A stretch of 64,000 bases of DNA from Denitromonas sp. (GTDB taxonomy: Bacteria; Pseudomonadota; Gammaproteobacteria; Burkholderiales; Rhodocyclaceae): positions 2,804,001-2,868,000 of the forward strand of contig NZ_JAUCBR010000004.1 in NCBI RefSeq assembly GCF_034676725.1, given 5' to 3'. A model generated the notes under the pieces. That model was not told where the DNA came from and ran no database searches. It worked only from the letters and a program-made list of their open reading frames with translations. Positions 1 through 8,962 of this stretch are shown piece after piece (position 1 is the first letter of the stretch; the number at the start of each line of letters is the position of its first letter). The translations under genes were made by a program, and so were the position numbers.

Positions 1-1105
1 CGAATCGCCCAATCGCATAGTTCACTTGCGCCCCGAGGATGCCAGGTATCGACATCGGCGGAGGCCCAGGATCTGTGAACCCAGACACAAAGTCGATTAC
101 GGCATTCTGTACGTTTGGATTTGCCGCCGCAGCAGTGCAGGAAAGCGCTGCTTGTGGGCCATAGACTATTGCTGCTTGCGCAGCGGCCGGAGCCGCCAAC
201 ACAGCTCCTGCGCCAGCACTGACTTTCCCCCAGTTCTTGATGTACTGCCAGACAGCTTGAGCACTCCCCGATCTGTATGCGTTGCGGACTCCCGGTGCCT
301 GCTGTAACCCCAGAGGATCGACATACATCAATGGGTTGCCATTGACATAGCCGTAAGTATTCCACCCCCCATCCAACCCAATCGGATCGCTCTGCACATA
401 CCGCCCCGTCCCCGGATCGTAATACCGATTGAAGTTGTAATGCAGCCCCGTCTCCTTGTCGTAGTACTGCCCCGGGAACCGCAGGTTGAAGGTGACGGCG
501 CCCAGCCCCGACGGATCGTCCTCGGGCAGCACCTCGCCAAACGGCGGGCTGGTCCAGCGCCAGCGGGGGGCGCGGGTGGCGTCGGTGAGCAGGCGCGGGG
601 TGCCGAGGTGGTCGGTTTCGATGGCGAAGCCTTCGAGGCTCCACCAGCCCTGGAACCGGATCATCGCCACCGGTAGATCGCCGATCCACACGTATTCCTT
701 GATCGGCGTGCCGTCGGCTTTGTATTCGCCGATGAGGTGGTGGGCGGTGTCGTAGGCGTAGCGCACGAAGCCGCCGGGCACGAGCGTGGTGGGGCCGGAC
801 TTAGAGACGCGCCGGCCGAGGCCGTCGTACTGGTAGGTGACGGTGCCGGCGCTGGTGGTGGTGCTGCGCAGGCGGCCGTCGGCGCCGTGGGTGAAGGTTT
901 TGCCGGCGTAGCTGGTGAGGTTGCCCGCCGCGTCGAAGGCCATGGCTTGCGTGCCCACCTTGTGGATGCGGTTGGTGCCGGCCACATGGGTGATGCTGGT
1001 AAGCATCGCGCCGAGGGTTTCGCTCGTGCGGTTGGCGTTGGCGTCGTAGGTGTAGGCGCGGAAGGGGCGGTCGTGGAAGGTTTGCCATGCAAGAAATGTC
1101 GTATT
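1..1105 (-). pseudogene. 5'-truncated Rhs core with variable C-terminal tip, runs off left edge
   Basis: On the minus strand one frame is open from an in-frame TGA at about 1108 to the window edge. From about 1062 downward it encodes the same Rhs core as the two copies to its right (GTPRLLTD, PGQYYDKETGLHYN, YYDPGTGRY, SDPIGL, ending in DPLGL near 312). After DPLGL it switches to a tip unrelated to the other copies (GLQQAPGVRNAYRSGSAQ onward, at least 100 residues, alanine-rich). There is no ATG before the core and no signal peptide or N-terminal Rhs repeats, so this is an orphan tip cassette rather than a complete gene. The product end and any downstream immunity gene lie outside the window. 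Expression would need a recombination event or an unseen start. Confidence 0.8.
336..1062 (-). repeat. Rhs core direct repeat, copy 1
   Basis: This segment is nearly identical by eye to 2033-2760 and to the matching part of 3899-4640. Identity stops abruptly at the DPxGL codons on one side and near 1062 on the other, where copy 1 joins unrelated sequence. Such long identical cores are the usual substrate for recombination that swaps Rhs tips. Confidence 0.85.
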
Positions 1106-1118
1106 TCAAGACCTGGCC

Positions 1119-1146
1119 CTCGATGTTCCACCCTCGATGTTCCACC
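1119..1146. repeat. 14-bp tandem duplication
   Basis: CTCGATGTTCCACC occurs twice head to tail in the short spacer between the truncated Rhs copy and the small membrane-protein gene at 1259-1543. The spacer 1106-1258 otherwise shows no gene. Confidence 0.8.
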
Positions 1147-1258
1147 AGTGACATGGCCTTGGCCAACAATACCCAGGTCACCTATCCAACATCCAGCTTG
1201 CGCGATTGTACTGATACGGCATTTATCTTGCGTGCGTTGCGAATATGGTTTTCATGGA

Positions 1259-1543
1259 CTACAGGAGCAATACTGCAACAGTCGTGAGTAACAAAGTGAT
1301 GGTGGCCACTCTGAAGGCAGTTAAGTAGTGCTGCAACGTCACAAACTCAGCTCTTTTGCTTTCGTGGCTAAATGCAAAGGCTACTAGCTTTGCGCCAAAT
1401 CTATTCATCATGCTCGGTTCCTTGAGATTTTGGAATATCACATGATTTTCCTCTCTCAATCTAGTGGCCAGCAGTTGGCCAACAATAAGGAAAGCGATAG
1501 CTGATAGTGCCCACGCAGTCAATGCGTTTTCATAAGAAATCAT
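1259..1543 (-). CDS. Small two-helix membrane protein, candidate Rhs immunity protein
   Basis: 94 residues starting MISYENALTAW. There are two hydrophobic stretches, about residues 8-27 (ALTAWALSAIAFLIVGQLLA) and 78-94 (the extreme C-terminus, ATITLLLTTVAVLLL), separated by a basic, polar middle with a second amphipathic segment. The ATG lies 4 nt after the TAA stop of the upstream Rhs gene (1548-3206), so the two are almost certainly cotranscribed. I recognise no family. The position directly behind a variable Rhs tip, repeated in the same form at 3258-3485, argues that it is the cognate immunity protein and that the tip acts at or through a membrane. That role is inferred from gene order only. 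Confidence 0.6.
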   Translation of the reverse strand: MISYENALTAWALSAIAFLIVGQLLATRLREENHVIFQNLKEPSMMNRFGAKLVAFAFSHESKRAEFVTLQHYLTAFRVATITLLLTTVAVLLL

Positions 1544-1547
1544 GATT

Positions 1548-3206
1548 TTACTCTTTGCATGCGCACGGTTCAGGTGTTGCGCTCACGACTTTTGAGTTTC
1601 CGACAAACGCACCAAATCCTTCGTCAATCCCTGCTTCGAGAGCTATGCCGGCTTTGGAGTATGCGCGCCCCATCGCGGTACCTGCATAACTCGGACCTGC
1701 ACCAAGTGAAATGCCACCGCTCAGCGATTGATAAACACCATTGAATACATATGGATCGATGTATCCGTTCTCTCCATCGTCGAATGACGCTGAACTACCT
1801 ACCAATGTGCCCGGAATTCCCCAGCCCGCGAGTTTTCCGTCAGCTAGGACGATGACCTTCCATCGTTGCCCCCTCACGCAATCGGAATGCAACTCATACC
1901 GGTACCGGAAGAAACCTGCAGCAAATCCCCATTTTCCGAGTTTCAGGGGCATGGAGAATGGAGTCAGCGCTCCACCAAATACCTTGCCATTCCATTTGAT
2001 CAACCCCGTCGGATCCGCATAACTCAATGGATTCCCCCCAACATAGCCGTAAGTATTCCATCCGCCTTGCAACCCAATCGGATCGCTCTGATCGTACCGC
2101 CCCGTCCCCGGATCGTAATACCGATTCCAGTTGTAATGCAGCCCCGTCTCCTTGTCGTAGTACTGCCCCGGAAACCGCAGGTTGAAGGTGACGGCGCCCA
2201 GCCCCGACGGATCGTCCTCGGGCAGCACCTCGCCAAACGGCGGGCTGGTCCAGCGCCAGCGGGGGGTGCGGGTGGCGTCGGTGAGGAGGCGCGGGGTGCC
2301 GAGGTGGTCGGTTTCGATGGCGAAGCCTTCGAGGCTCCACCAGCCCTGGAACCGGATCATCGCCACCGGTAGATCGCCGATCCACACGTATTCCTTGATG
2401 GGCGTGCCGTCGGCTTTGTATTCGCCGATGAGGTGGTGGGCGGCGTCGTACACGTAGCGCACGAAGCCGCCGGGCACGAGCGTGGCGGGGCCGGATTTTG
2501 AGACGCGCCGGCCGAGGCCGTCGTATTGGTAGGTGACGGTGCCGGCGCCCGTGGTGGTGGTGCGCAGGCGGCCGTCGGCGCCGTGGGTGAAGGTTTTGCC
2601 GGCGTAGCTGCTGAGGTTGCCCGCGGCGTCGAAGGCCATGGCTTGCGTGCCCACCTTGTTGATGCGATTGCTGCCGGCCACATGGGTGATGCTGATGAGC
2701 ATCGCGCCGAGGGTTTCGCTCGTGCGGTTGGCGTTGGCGTCGTAAGCGTAGGCGCGCAGCGCCGGGTAGCCGGTGTAGCTGGTGAGGCGGTCGGCCGCGT
2801 CGTAGCCGAAGCCCTGGTCGTAGGCGGTGCCGTTCTGGACGAGGCCGGTGATGCGCCCGGCCAGGTCGTAGCCGAAGTCGAGCGGCTGCTCGCCCAGGGT
2901 GTAGCCTTGCGGCCAGCCGTTGGTGTCCTGCCCGCGGTGGTGGACGATGCCGTTGAGCAGGGTGATGGCCTTGATGCCGCCGAAGGGGTGGTACTGGATG
3001 TTGCTGGCGATCTGGTAGGGGGTGAAGGCGAGGCTGCTCACGCGCCCGGCGCTGTCGTAGGCCAGTTGCAGGACGCGGCCGGAGGGGTATGTGAGGCTTT
3101 GGAGGCGGCCGTCGGTGGGGGCGTTTCGCGCCGTGCAAGCGTTCAATGGTGCATTGTCTTCCGGCATCATCCTGCGGCAGCGCCTTGTGCCGTAAAGCGA
3201 AGCCAT
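1548..3206 (-). CDS. Orphan Rhs protein, N-terminally truncated, with its own C-terminal tip
   Basis: The frame gives 552 residues, but homology to the full-length Rhs only begins at TDGRLQSLTYPSGRVLQL (about residue 31). The preceding residues come from a palindromic intergenic repeat, and an internal ATG at 3167 is an equally good start. It holds a few YD repeats, the Rhs-associated core (GTPRLLTD, PGQYYDKETG, SDPIGL) and ends the core at DPTGL near residue 400. The last 150 residues are a unique glycine-rich tip (GGISLGAGPSYAGTAMG, ending PEPCACKE). It lacks the signal peptide and the barrel-forming N-terminal repeats, so as it stands it is probably a silent tip donor. The next gene, 4 nt downstream, is its likely immunity partner. 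Confidence 0.75.
   Translation of the reverse strand: MASLYGTRRCRRMMPEDNAPLNACTARNAPTDGRLQSLTYPSGRVLQLAYDSAGRVSSLAFTPYQIASNIQYHPFGGIKAITLLNGIVHHRGQDTNGWPQGYTLGEQPLDFGYDLAGRITGLVQNGTAYDQGFGYDAADRLTSYTGYPALRAYAYDANANRTSETLGAMLISITHVAGSNRINKVGTQAMAFDAAGNLSSYAGKTFTHGADGRLRTTTTGAGTVTYQYDGLGRRVSKSGPATLVPGGFVRYVYDAAHHLIGEYKADGTPIKEYVWIGDLPVAMIRFQGWWSLEGFAIETDHLGTPRLLTDATRTPRWRWTSPPFGEVLPEDDPSGLGAVTFNLRFPGQYYDKETGLHYNWNRYYDPGTGRYDQSDPIGLQGGWNTYGYVGGNPLSYADPTGLIKWNGKVFGGALTPFSMPLKLGKWGFAAGFFRYRYELHSDCVRGQRWKVIVLADGKLAGWGIPGTLVGSSASFDDGENGYIDPYVFNGVYQSLSGGISLGAGPSYAGTAMGRAYSKAGIALEAGIDEGFGAFVGNSKVVSATPEPCACKE
2033..3117 (-). repeat. Rhs core direct repeat, copy 2
   Basis: Nearly identical by eye to 3899-4983, over a longer stretch than copy 1. 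The match breaks at DPTGL (left) and at the codons for TDGRLQSL (right), where copy 3 continues into upstream Rhs repeats while copy 2 runs into the palindromic repeat region. Confidence 0.85.
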
Positions 3207-3240
3207 AGGGCGGATGACGCTTCGCTCATCCGCCCTATGG
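3203..3240. repeat. Perfect 15-bp inverted repeat (REP-like)
   Basis: CCATAGGGCGGATGA at 3203-3217 pairs perfectly with TCATCCGCCCTATGG at 3226-3240 around an 8-nt loop. It lies between the candidate immunity gene at 3258-3485 and the orphan Rhs copy and supplies the first codons of that orphan frame. Palindromes built on a TAGGGCGGAT core are common intergenic repeats in betaproteobacteria. A terminator role is unlikely because no T-run follows. Confidence 0.85.
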
Positions 3241-3257
3241 ATTCCGCCTTACGTGCG

Positions 3258-3485
3258 TTATAGAAAGACGAACTTGAAACCAGCCGCCAGAGCAGCACAG
3301 ATCGCCGCCATCATGACAACTTCGAGCACCAATTCCGAATAAAACAGGAAGCCACGCTCTTCCTGATTCATCTTCTTCCCACGCTTGCTCGGGTCGGTTC
3401 GCCGCCTAGCCCAGAAGAACAGCGACACCACGAAGAAGGCAAGAAACGCAACTGCCAAACTGAAATCGAAAGGTAGCGCAGTCAT
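3258..3485 (-). CDS. Small two-helix membrane protein, candidate Rhs immunity protein
   Basis: 75 residues starting MTALPFDFSLAVAFL. Hydrophobic segments lie at about residues 8-26 (SLAVAFLAFFVVSLFFWA) and 51-75 (LVLEVVMMAAICAALAAG), joined by a basic loop (RRRTDPSKRGKK). The ATG directly abuts the TAA of the full-length Rhs gene (TAAATG) and is preceded by AGGGGACGG, a good ribosome-binding site, so it is translated with that gene. It shares topology but no evident sequence similarity with the small protein at 1259-1543, as expected for immunity proteins matched to different tips. Function is inferred from position. Confidence 0.65.
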   Translation of the reverse strand: MTALPFDFSLAVAFLAFFVVSLFFWARRRTDPSKRGKKMNQEERGFLFYSELVLEVVMMAAICAALAAGFKFVFL

Positions 3486-6400
3486 TTACCGTCCCCTCAA
3501 GATGCGAAGCCAGAGAGGCGGCTTCGGAGAGTTGTTCGACACTCGGGGCAGGCCTCCCGCAGGAGGCCCCCATACCCACCCACGATCAATGCATCGGCAA
3601 CCATTTGCCTCGAAATCATAGCCAGGCGTGGTGGCAAAAGGCCCCGACGACCAACCCGTAGGATCACCCATCGGATTGGACGACGTGCACATCGCCGACT
3701 GCTGGAAAGGACATGCCCAGTTGGTGCAGACGAGGTTCGGCTGCGGCTCAAAGAACCGATTCTGCAACAGCTCGTACTCGTACTCCGGACGAATATACGG
3801 AAATGCGCCCATCGGGCCGGGCGGCAATGGCTGGGGGCGTAACATCGGGACGGGTAACGAACCGCGCAGTCCTTCCGGATCTATGTACGAAACCGGGTTC
3901 CCATCAACATAGGCGTACGTATTCCACCCGCCTTGCAACCCAATCGGGTCCGACTGCAAATACCGCCCCGTCCCCGGATCGTAATACCGATTGAAGTTGT
4001 AATGCAGCCCCGTCTCCTTGTCGTAGTACTGCCCCGGAAAGCGCAGATTGAAGGTGACGGCGCCCAGCCCCGACGGATCGTCCTCGGGCAGCACCTCGCC
4101 AAACGGCGGGCTGGTCCAGCGCCAGCGGGGGGCGCGGGTGGCGTCGGTGAGCAGGCGGGGGGTGCCGAGGTGGTCGGTTTCGATGGCGTAGGCGGTGGTG
4201 GTGCTGTCGGGGTTGTAGATCACCATGGCCACAGGTAGATCGCCGATCCACACGTATTCCTTGATCGGGCTGCCGTCGGCTTTGTATTCGCCGACGAGGT
4301 GGTGGGCGGCGTCGTAGGCGTAGCGCACGAAGCCGCCGGGCACGAGCGTGGTGGGGCCGGATTTTGAGACGCGCCGGCCGAGGCCGTCGTAGTCGTAGGT
4401 GACGGTGCCGGCGCTGGTGGTGGAGCTGCGCAGGCGGCCGTCGGCGCCGTGGGTGAAGGTTTTGCCGGCGTAGCTGCTGAGGTTGCCCGCGGCGTCGAAG
4501 GCCATGGTTTGGGTGCCGACCTTGTGGATGCGGTTGGTGCCGGCCACGTGGGTGATGCTGGTGATCATCGCCCCGAGGGTTTCGCTCGTGCGGTTGGCGT
4601 TGGCGTCGTAGGTGTAGGCACGTGGGGCCGGGTAGCCGGTGTAGCTGGTGAGGCGGTCGGCGGCGTCGTAGCCGAAGCCCTGGTCGTAGGCGGTGCCGTT
4701 CTGGTCGAGGCCGGTGATGCGCCCGGCCAGGTCGTAGCCGAAGTCGAGCGGCTGCTCGCCCAGGGTGTAGCCCTGCGGCCAGCCGTTGGTGTTTTGCCCG
4801 CGGTGGTGGACGATGCCGTTGAGCAGGGTGATGGCCTTGATGCCGCCGAAGGGGTGGTAGGCGATGTTGCTGGCGATCTGGTAGGGGGTGAAGGCGAGGC
4901 TGCTCACGCGCCCGGCGCTGTCGTAGCCCAGCTGCAGGACGCGGCCGGAGGGGTAGGTGAGGCTTTGGAGGCGGCCGTCGGTGTCGTAGGCGGTGCCGAG
5001 CGTGAGGGCGACGGTGCCGAGGGTTTGCGTTTGGCTGCTGACGCGCCCGAGGCTGTCGTAGGCCCAGTCGAGCGTGGCGTCGGGGCCGGCGAGGCGGGCG
5101 ATTTGGCCGGCGCCGTTGGGGGCGGTGTCCCAGGTGGTGGTGACGCGGCTCGCCTCGGTGCCGTCGGCCCACAGGTGGCGTTGCAGCACCGGCCGGCCGG
5201 CGGCGTCGTAGCTGGTGAGCATGCGCATGCCGCGCGCGTCGGTGCGCTCGGTGGGGTGGCCGGCGGCGTCGTACTGGTAGGTGGTGACGCCCCGGTCAGG
5301 GCTGCTCTCCTGCGCCACCTCCCCCAGGCCATTGACCACGAACTGCGTGGTGGCGCCGTTGGCCGCCTGCACGGCGGTGGTGTTGCCGGCGGCGTCGGGG
5401 GTGAGGGCGGTGGTGTGGTTCAGGGCGTCGATCTCGGCCTTGAGCTGGCCGAGGCGGTTGTATTGCCACTGGTTGGTGTGGGTGAGCGGGTCGGTGGAGT
5501 GGGTGAGGCGGTCTTCGGCGTCGTGCAGATAGACGGTTTCGGCCGCCTGGCCGTTGACGCTGCGCACCTCTTTCCACAGTCGGCCGAGGGCGTCGAAGTT
5601 GCGCGCGAGGCTGCGCACGGCAGTGCCGGTGCCGTCGTACACCGTCTCGGAGGTGCGGTTGCCGGCCGCGTCGAGCGTGTAGTGGATGCGCTCGCCGGTG
5701 GCCGCTTGGGTGATGTCGGTGAGGCGGTGGGCGGCGTCGTAGGTGTAGTCGATGGCCGTGCCGTCGGGCAGGGTGAGGCGTTCGAGCAGGCCGCGCGGGT
5801 CGTAGTCGAAGCTGGTGAGCAGCCCGCCCACCTCCTGCGCGGTGAGGCGCTGGCGCAGGTCGTAGGCGTAGGTGGTGAGCACGCCATTGGGCGCGCGCAT
5901 CTCAAGCAGCTGGCCGTGGGCGTTGTACTTGAGGTAGTCCGTCACCAGCCCGGCCGGGTCGGTGGCACGCAGCAGCTCGCCCCGGCAGCCCTTGTCCATG
6001 CCCGTGCCTTCGCCCGCGCCGGGGCAGGTGGCGTCGGCGGCGTAGTACTCGTAGGCCCACAGGTCGGCCACATCGGTGCGCGGCCCGTCGGCGGTGAGGA
6101 CTTTGCCATAGCGGTTATAGGTGTAGGACCAGACGCGCGCCGGGCCGTCGGCCGTGGCGGCAAAGCCGGCGGTGCCGTTGGTATCGGTGGTCGGCTGCTC
6201 GACCTTCTTGCACACCACGGCAATGGGCATGCCCTCGATCACCTCGGCATCCGAGGGCGCGCAAGACGCCGTGCCGCCGGAGACCGGGTCGCTCTGGCCG
6301 TTGTAGATCCAGCGGGTGATCAGCTTGGGCTCGGCCTGCGCGCTGCGCAGATGCCAGTCGGGGTGCCACTCGGTGCTGATGGTGCGAGCGTCGGCCGTGC

Positions 6401-8252
6401 CGGAGGCCTCGACGCGCTGGGTTTCGAGGTTGCGGGTGAGATCGTGCGTGTAGGTGGTGATGGTGCCGTCGAAGGAGGTGCGTCTTGTCGGATTGGCGTG
6501 AGTGTCACGAAGGACTTCTTGAGTTGCAGCATCGCACCCAGCCGCGGCAGGGTTAACTTGTCGCTGCATCACCATTTCGCCCGCGCTTACCGAGTAGCCA
6601 ATCGTGCGAGCAGTTCCCCGAGGATCAGTAACGGTTTGCCAGCTAGCTTGGCCGGACGTCGTGTAGCGATTGAGCCCGCCACTCAGTTCCGAAGACCTCG
6701 CGCGGCCGGTGCCGTCGTATGAAAAGGTATGCGTTCGATTACTGGTGCTATCGCTAGGGTGCTCTACCACACCAGTTAATGCGGAGGGGAAGCTCCAGCC
6801 TGATTGAACTTGTGAAGACTCGTTGTAGAGATACGACGTGGCACGGCCATCTGGGAAGGCTACTCTTGATAGGAGATCATTCTCACCGTACTCGAACCGG
6901 ACAAGTGTCTCCTCGCTCTCATTTGAGGAAAACGCTACCTCAGACAGGCGCTCACCAAGGTACCCGAATATGTAGGCTCTGCCCGTATGGTCAGTTACCG
7001 ACGCCAACAGGCCATCTACATAGTTCAGATCGATAGCTTCCCCACTGAGAGAGACACGACGAACAAGATGGCCGCTTTCGTCAAAGTACTCCGCACCTCC
7101 GCCAGGAAGGGTGTGCCGCCAAAGCGTCTTTCCGATGTGCTGCTCTTCGGTGATTCGTGCTACAGGGGTGGGGCCCTTTAGAAACGTTTGGCCTGAATGA
7201 TTGAAGTAAATTGCGTTACCTTTCGGTGATACCGCCACATACTTGATTGCAGTGGAACCCTGAATGAAATAGAGCCGGGAGTCAAAACCATGCGCCCAGC
7301 CTGCTCCCATAGTGTTTTTGATTACATTGGACGCGCCGCGAGGGGTGGAAATTCGCTGACTGCTGTAGTGCCGACTTAGCGTGAGCGCGCCGACGTCTAC
7401 ATCTGTATCGCTGAGGGTGACTTCGCCGGAGCCGAGGGATAGGTAGCTCCCTGGTTTGTTTGTGCAGCTATTTTGAACCTCCGGACGCCGCCAACAAGCG
7501 CTAATTTCTTGAGGCCAGATGTTCGGAGCGTATCGAGTTGCGTATCCTTGAGGGCAAGATATAGACCTGCTGCGACTGAGGAAAATTTTTATTTCCTCGT
7601 CTCGTGTACATGCCCCCCAAGGATCTTTCAGCTTTCCAGATAGAGAAAAACGCCGATAATCTTTAACGAGAAAGCCTGACTTGTATTCCGGTTCGATTTT
7701 GCCACGTGTCGCTTGAGGCCAGTACTGCCCGCAGTTTACGTCGTTGTCAACAACTCCCCAGGCAGTGGCGACTGCGGGCGGAGCCGGAGGGCAGCTCGCA
7801 TACCAGAGATTGGAGAAATTTGTAGAGAATGACTCCCCTGAGTTCTCTGTAGTCGGCGGTGCGCCAACACATTCTGAAACACCGTTGTTGTCCGTATCGA
7901 GCACTTGACCGCCTGCCGCGACGCAGATCGTCATCCAAAGCGTTATTGGGGTTGCTCTGTTGACGCAGATTGAGTACTGCCACTTGGATGGTGCTGGGTC
8001 GGTGCACTGCATTTGCCCGCCATCTTCTATGCAGTCTGTTGAGCATGGGTACGAGCGGCCTTCATGAAGGCATGCATAGGTCGACGCAGAGAGTAATGAC
8101 AGCGAACCGAGCAGTAGATACTTGCGAGTGAGGCAAATGCTCTGCCATAGCCTCGCCCAGGAGGGACTCCGTCTTGTAGCAGGTCTGAAGCATTTCGTTA
8201 TGACGAGTCGCGGGGTGCCGTGTTGTGGTGTGCCAGTGTCTAGGTTCATCAT
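3486..8252 (-). CDS. Full-length secreted RHS-repeat protein
   Basis: 1588 residues. A hydrophobic export signal lies near residues 45-61 (KYLLLGSLSLLSASTYA) after a long basic stretch, so a later non-ATG start is possible. A cysteine-rich region (about 62-270) precedes the start of the Rhs shell (LTLSRHYSSQ). Dozens of YD repeats follow (YDAAGRL, YDALGR types) and form the cocoon known from Rhs/TcC proteins. The conserved core ends at DPEGL near residue 1455. The last about 130 residues are a distinct tip with several Cys (CTNWACPF, CRCIDRGW). In the Rhs family the tip is the toxin released after the DPxGL cleavage region, and the core encapsulates it. No PAAR or VgrG motif is seen, so delivery by Sec rather than T6SS is inferred from the signal peptide. 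A candidate immunity gene follows at once. Confidence 0.88.
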   Translation of the reverse strand: MMNLDTGTPQHGTPRLVITKCFRPATRRSPSWARLWQSICLTRKYLLLGSLSLLSASTYACLHEGRSYPCSTDCIEDGGQMQCTDPAPSKWQYSICVNRATPITLWMTICVAAGGQVLDTDNNGVSECVGAPPTTENSGESFSTNFSNLWYASCPPAPPAVATAWGVVDNDVNCGQYWPQATRGKIEPEYKSGFLVKDYRRFSLSGKLKDPWGACTRDEEIKIFLSRSRSISCPQGYATRYAPNIWPQEISACWRRPEVQNSCTNKPGSYLSLGSGEVTLSDTDVDVGALTLSRHYSSQRISTPRGASNVIKNTMGAGWAHGFDSRLYFIQGSTAIKYVAVSPKGNAIYFNHSGQTFLKGPTPVARITEEQHIGKTLWRHTLPGGGAEYFDESGHLVRRVSLSGEAIDLNYVDGLLASVTDHTGRAYIFGYLGERLSEVAFSSNESEETLVRFEYGENDLLSRVAFPDGRATSYLYNESSQVQSGWSFPSALTGVVEHPSDSTSNRTHTFSYDGTGRARSSELSGGLNRYTTSGQASWQTVTDPRGTARTIGYSVSAGEMVMQRQVNPAAAGCDAATQEVLRDTHANPTRRTSFDGTITTYTHDLTRNLETQRVEASGTADARTISTEWHPDWHLRSAQAEPKLITRWIYNGQSDPVSGGTASCAPSDAEVIEGMPIAVVCKKVEQPTTDTNGTAGFAATADGPARVWSYTYNRYGKVLTADGPRTDVADLWAYEYYAADATCPGAGEGTGMDKGCRGELLRATDPAGLVTDYLKYNAHGQLLEMRAPNGVLTTYAYDLRQRLTAQEVGGLLTSFDYDPRGLLERLTLPDGTAIDYTYDAAHRLTDITQAATGERIHYTLDAAGNRTSETVYDGTGTAVRSLARNFDALGRLWKEVRSVNGQAAETVYLHDAEDRLTHSTDPLTHTNQWQYNRLGQLKAEIDALNHTTALTPDAAGNTTAVQAANGATTQFVVNGLGEVAQESSPDRGVTTYQYDAAGHPTERTDARGMRMLTSYDAAGRPVLQRHLWADGTEASRVTTTWDTAPNGAGQIARLAGPDATLDWAYDSLGRVSSQTQTLGTVALTLGTAYDTDGRLQSLTYPSGRVLQLGYDSAGRVSSLAFTPYQIASNIAYHPFGGIKAITLLNGIVHHRGQNTNGWPQGYTLGEQPLDFGYDLAGRITGLDQNGTAYDQGFGYDAADRLTSYTGYPAPRAYTYDANANRTSETLGAMITSITHVAGTNRIHKVGTQTMAFDAAGNLSSYAGKTFTHGADGRLRSSTTSAGTVTYDYDGLGRRVSKSGPTTLVPGGFVRYAYDAAHHLVGEYKADGSPIKEYVWIGDLPVAMVIYNPDSTTTAYAIETDHLGTPRLLTDATRAPRWRWTSPPFGEVLPEDDPSGLGAVTFNLRFPGQYYDKETGLHYNFNRYYDPGTGRYLQSDPIGLQGGWNTYAYVDGNPVSYIDPEGLRGSLPVPMLRPQPLPPGPMGAFPYIRPEYEYELLQNRFFEPQPNLVCTNWACPFQQSAMCTSSNPMGDPTGWSSGPFATTPGYDFEANGCRCIDRGWVWGPPAGGLPRVSNNSPKPPLWLRILRGR
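3899..4983 (-). repeat. Rhs core direct repeat, copy 3 (within the full-length gene)
   Basis: This is the parental core of the intact Rhs gene, matched by copies at 2033-3117 and 336-1062. All three are in the same orientation, so recombination between them would delete the intervening DNA and place a new tip and immunity gene behind the long N-terminus. Confidence 0.85.
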
Positions 8253-8341
8253 TTCGCTATGCTCAGATAGACGTCAAAGTGGATTTACTCTATCAGAATA
8301 TGGTTGCGATAAATGACAAACAAGTAGCCGTGATGGATTGT

Positions 8342-8962
8342 TTACTGTCCGAGTTGCACCTCCGCATACCGCGCCAAAACCCTCGGAACATACGCTTGCG
8401 TCTCCCGGTACGGCGGAATCCGGTTGTCGTACTTCATGACAGCGTTCTCCCCGGCGTTATAGGCTGCCAGGGCCAGCTCGAGGTCGTCGTTGAACAGGCG
8501 GAGCAGGTCGCTCAGGTAGCGGGCGCCGCCGAGGAGGTTGGTGGCGGGGTCGAGGGGGTTGGTGACGCCGTAGCGTTGGGCGGTGGCGGGCATGAGTTGC
8601 ATGAGGCCGAGGGCGCCCTTGGGGGATTCGGCGTGGGGGTTGAAGGCGCTTTCGACCTGGGCGACGGCCTGGATCAGGGCCGGGTCGAGGCCGGTCTGGC
8701 GGGCGGCGTGTTCGATGTGGGGGCGTAGCGCGGCGGGGGCGGGGCGGGGCTGGGGTTTACCCGCGGTCGTGGCGGCGGGCGGGGTGCCGGCGATGCGGCG
8801 GTAGCGGGTGTCGGAGGCGGGGCTGTCGGAAAAGTGCATGACGCCGTGCTCGTCGATAAAGCTGTAGAGCGTATCGGCGTGTGCGACCAGCGGTGCGCAA
8901 AGTGCTGCGCTGAGCAGGCTGGCCGCGGCGATGGCGGTGATGCGTTCAGCTGACCCAGTCAC
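8342..8962 (-). CDS. Lytic transglycosylase with DUF4124 and SLT domains
   Basis: 206 residues from a GTG at 8962. This start has GAAGG 11 nt upstream and gives a clean signal peptide (about residues 8-29, ITAIAAASLLSAALCAPLVA, cleaved near AHA). A DUF4124 segment follows (TLYSFIDEHGVMHFSDSP), then the Slt-type transglycosylase domain (about 85-200) with the catalytic glutamate in VESAFNPHAESPKGALGLMQ and the AYNAGE motif. These enzymes cleave peptidoglycan glycan strands with formation of 1,6-anhydro-muramoyl ends in the periplasm. The start overlaps the end of the small acidic gene upstream by 17 nt. A longer frame to 9061 exists but would bury the signal peptide. Lytic enzymes of this type often serve envelope-spanning secretion machines, and one starts just across the divergent gap. 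Confidence 0.85.
   Translation of the reverse strand: MTGSAERITAIAAASLLSAALCAPLVAHADTLYSFIDEHGVMHFSDSPASDTRYRRIAGTPPAATTAGKPQPRPAPAALRPHIEHAARQTGLDPALIQAVAQVESAFNPHAESPKGALGLMQLMPATAQRYGVTNPLDPATNLLGGARYLSDLLRLFNDDLELALAAYNAGENAVMKYDNRIPPYRETQAYVPRVLARYAEVQLGQ

Noticed and set aside
2030..4983. CRISPR or satellite repeat because of the multiple near-identical blocks
   Set aside because: The repeats are about 0.7-1.1 kb coding Rhs cores, not short spaced repeats.
4449..6722. 757-codon open frame on the plus strand opposite the Rhs gene, Gly/Val/Ala-rich
   Set aside because: It is the antisense of the YD-repeat region of a clear Rhs protein; its composition follows from reverse-complement codons in GC-rich DNA.
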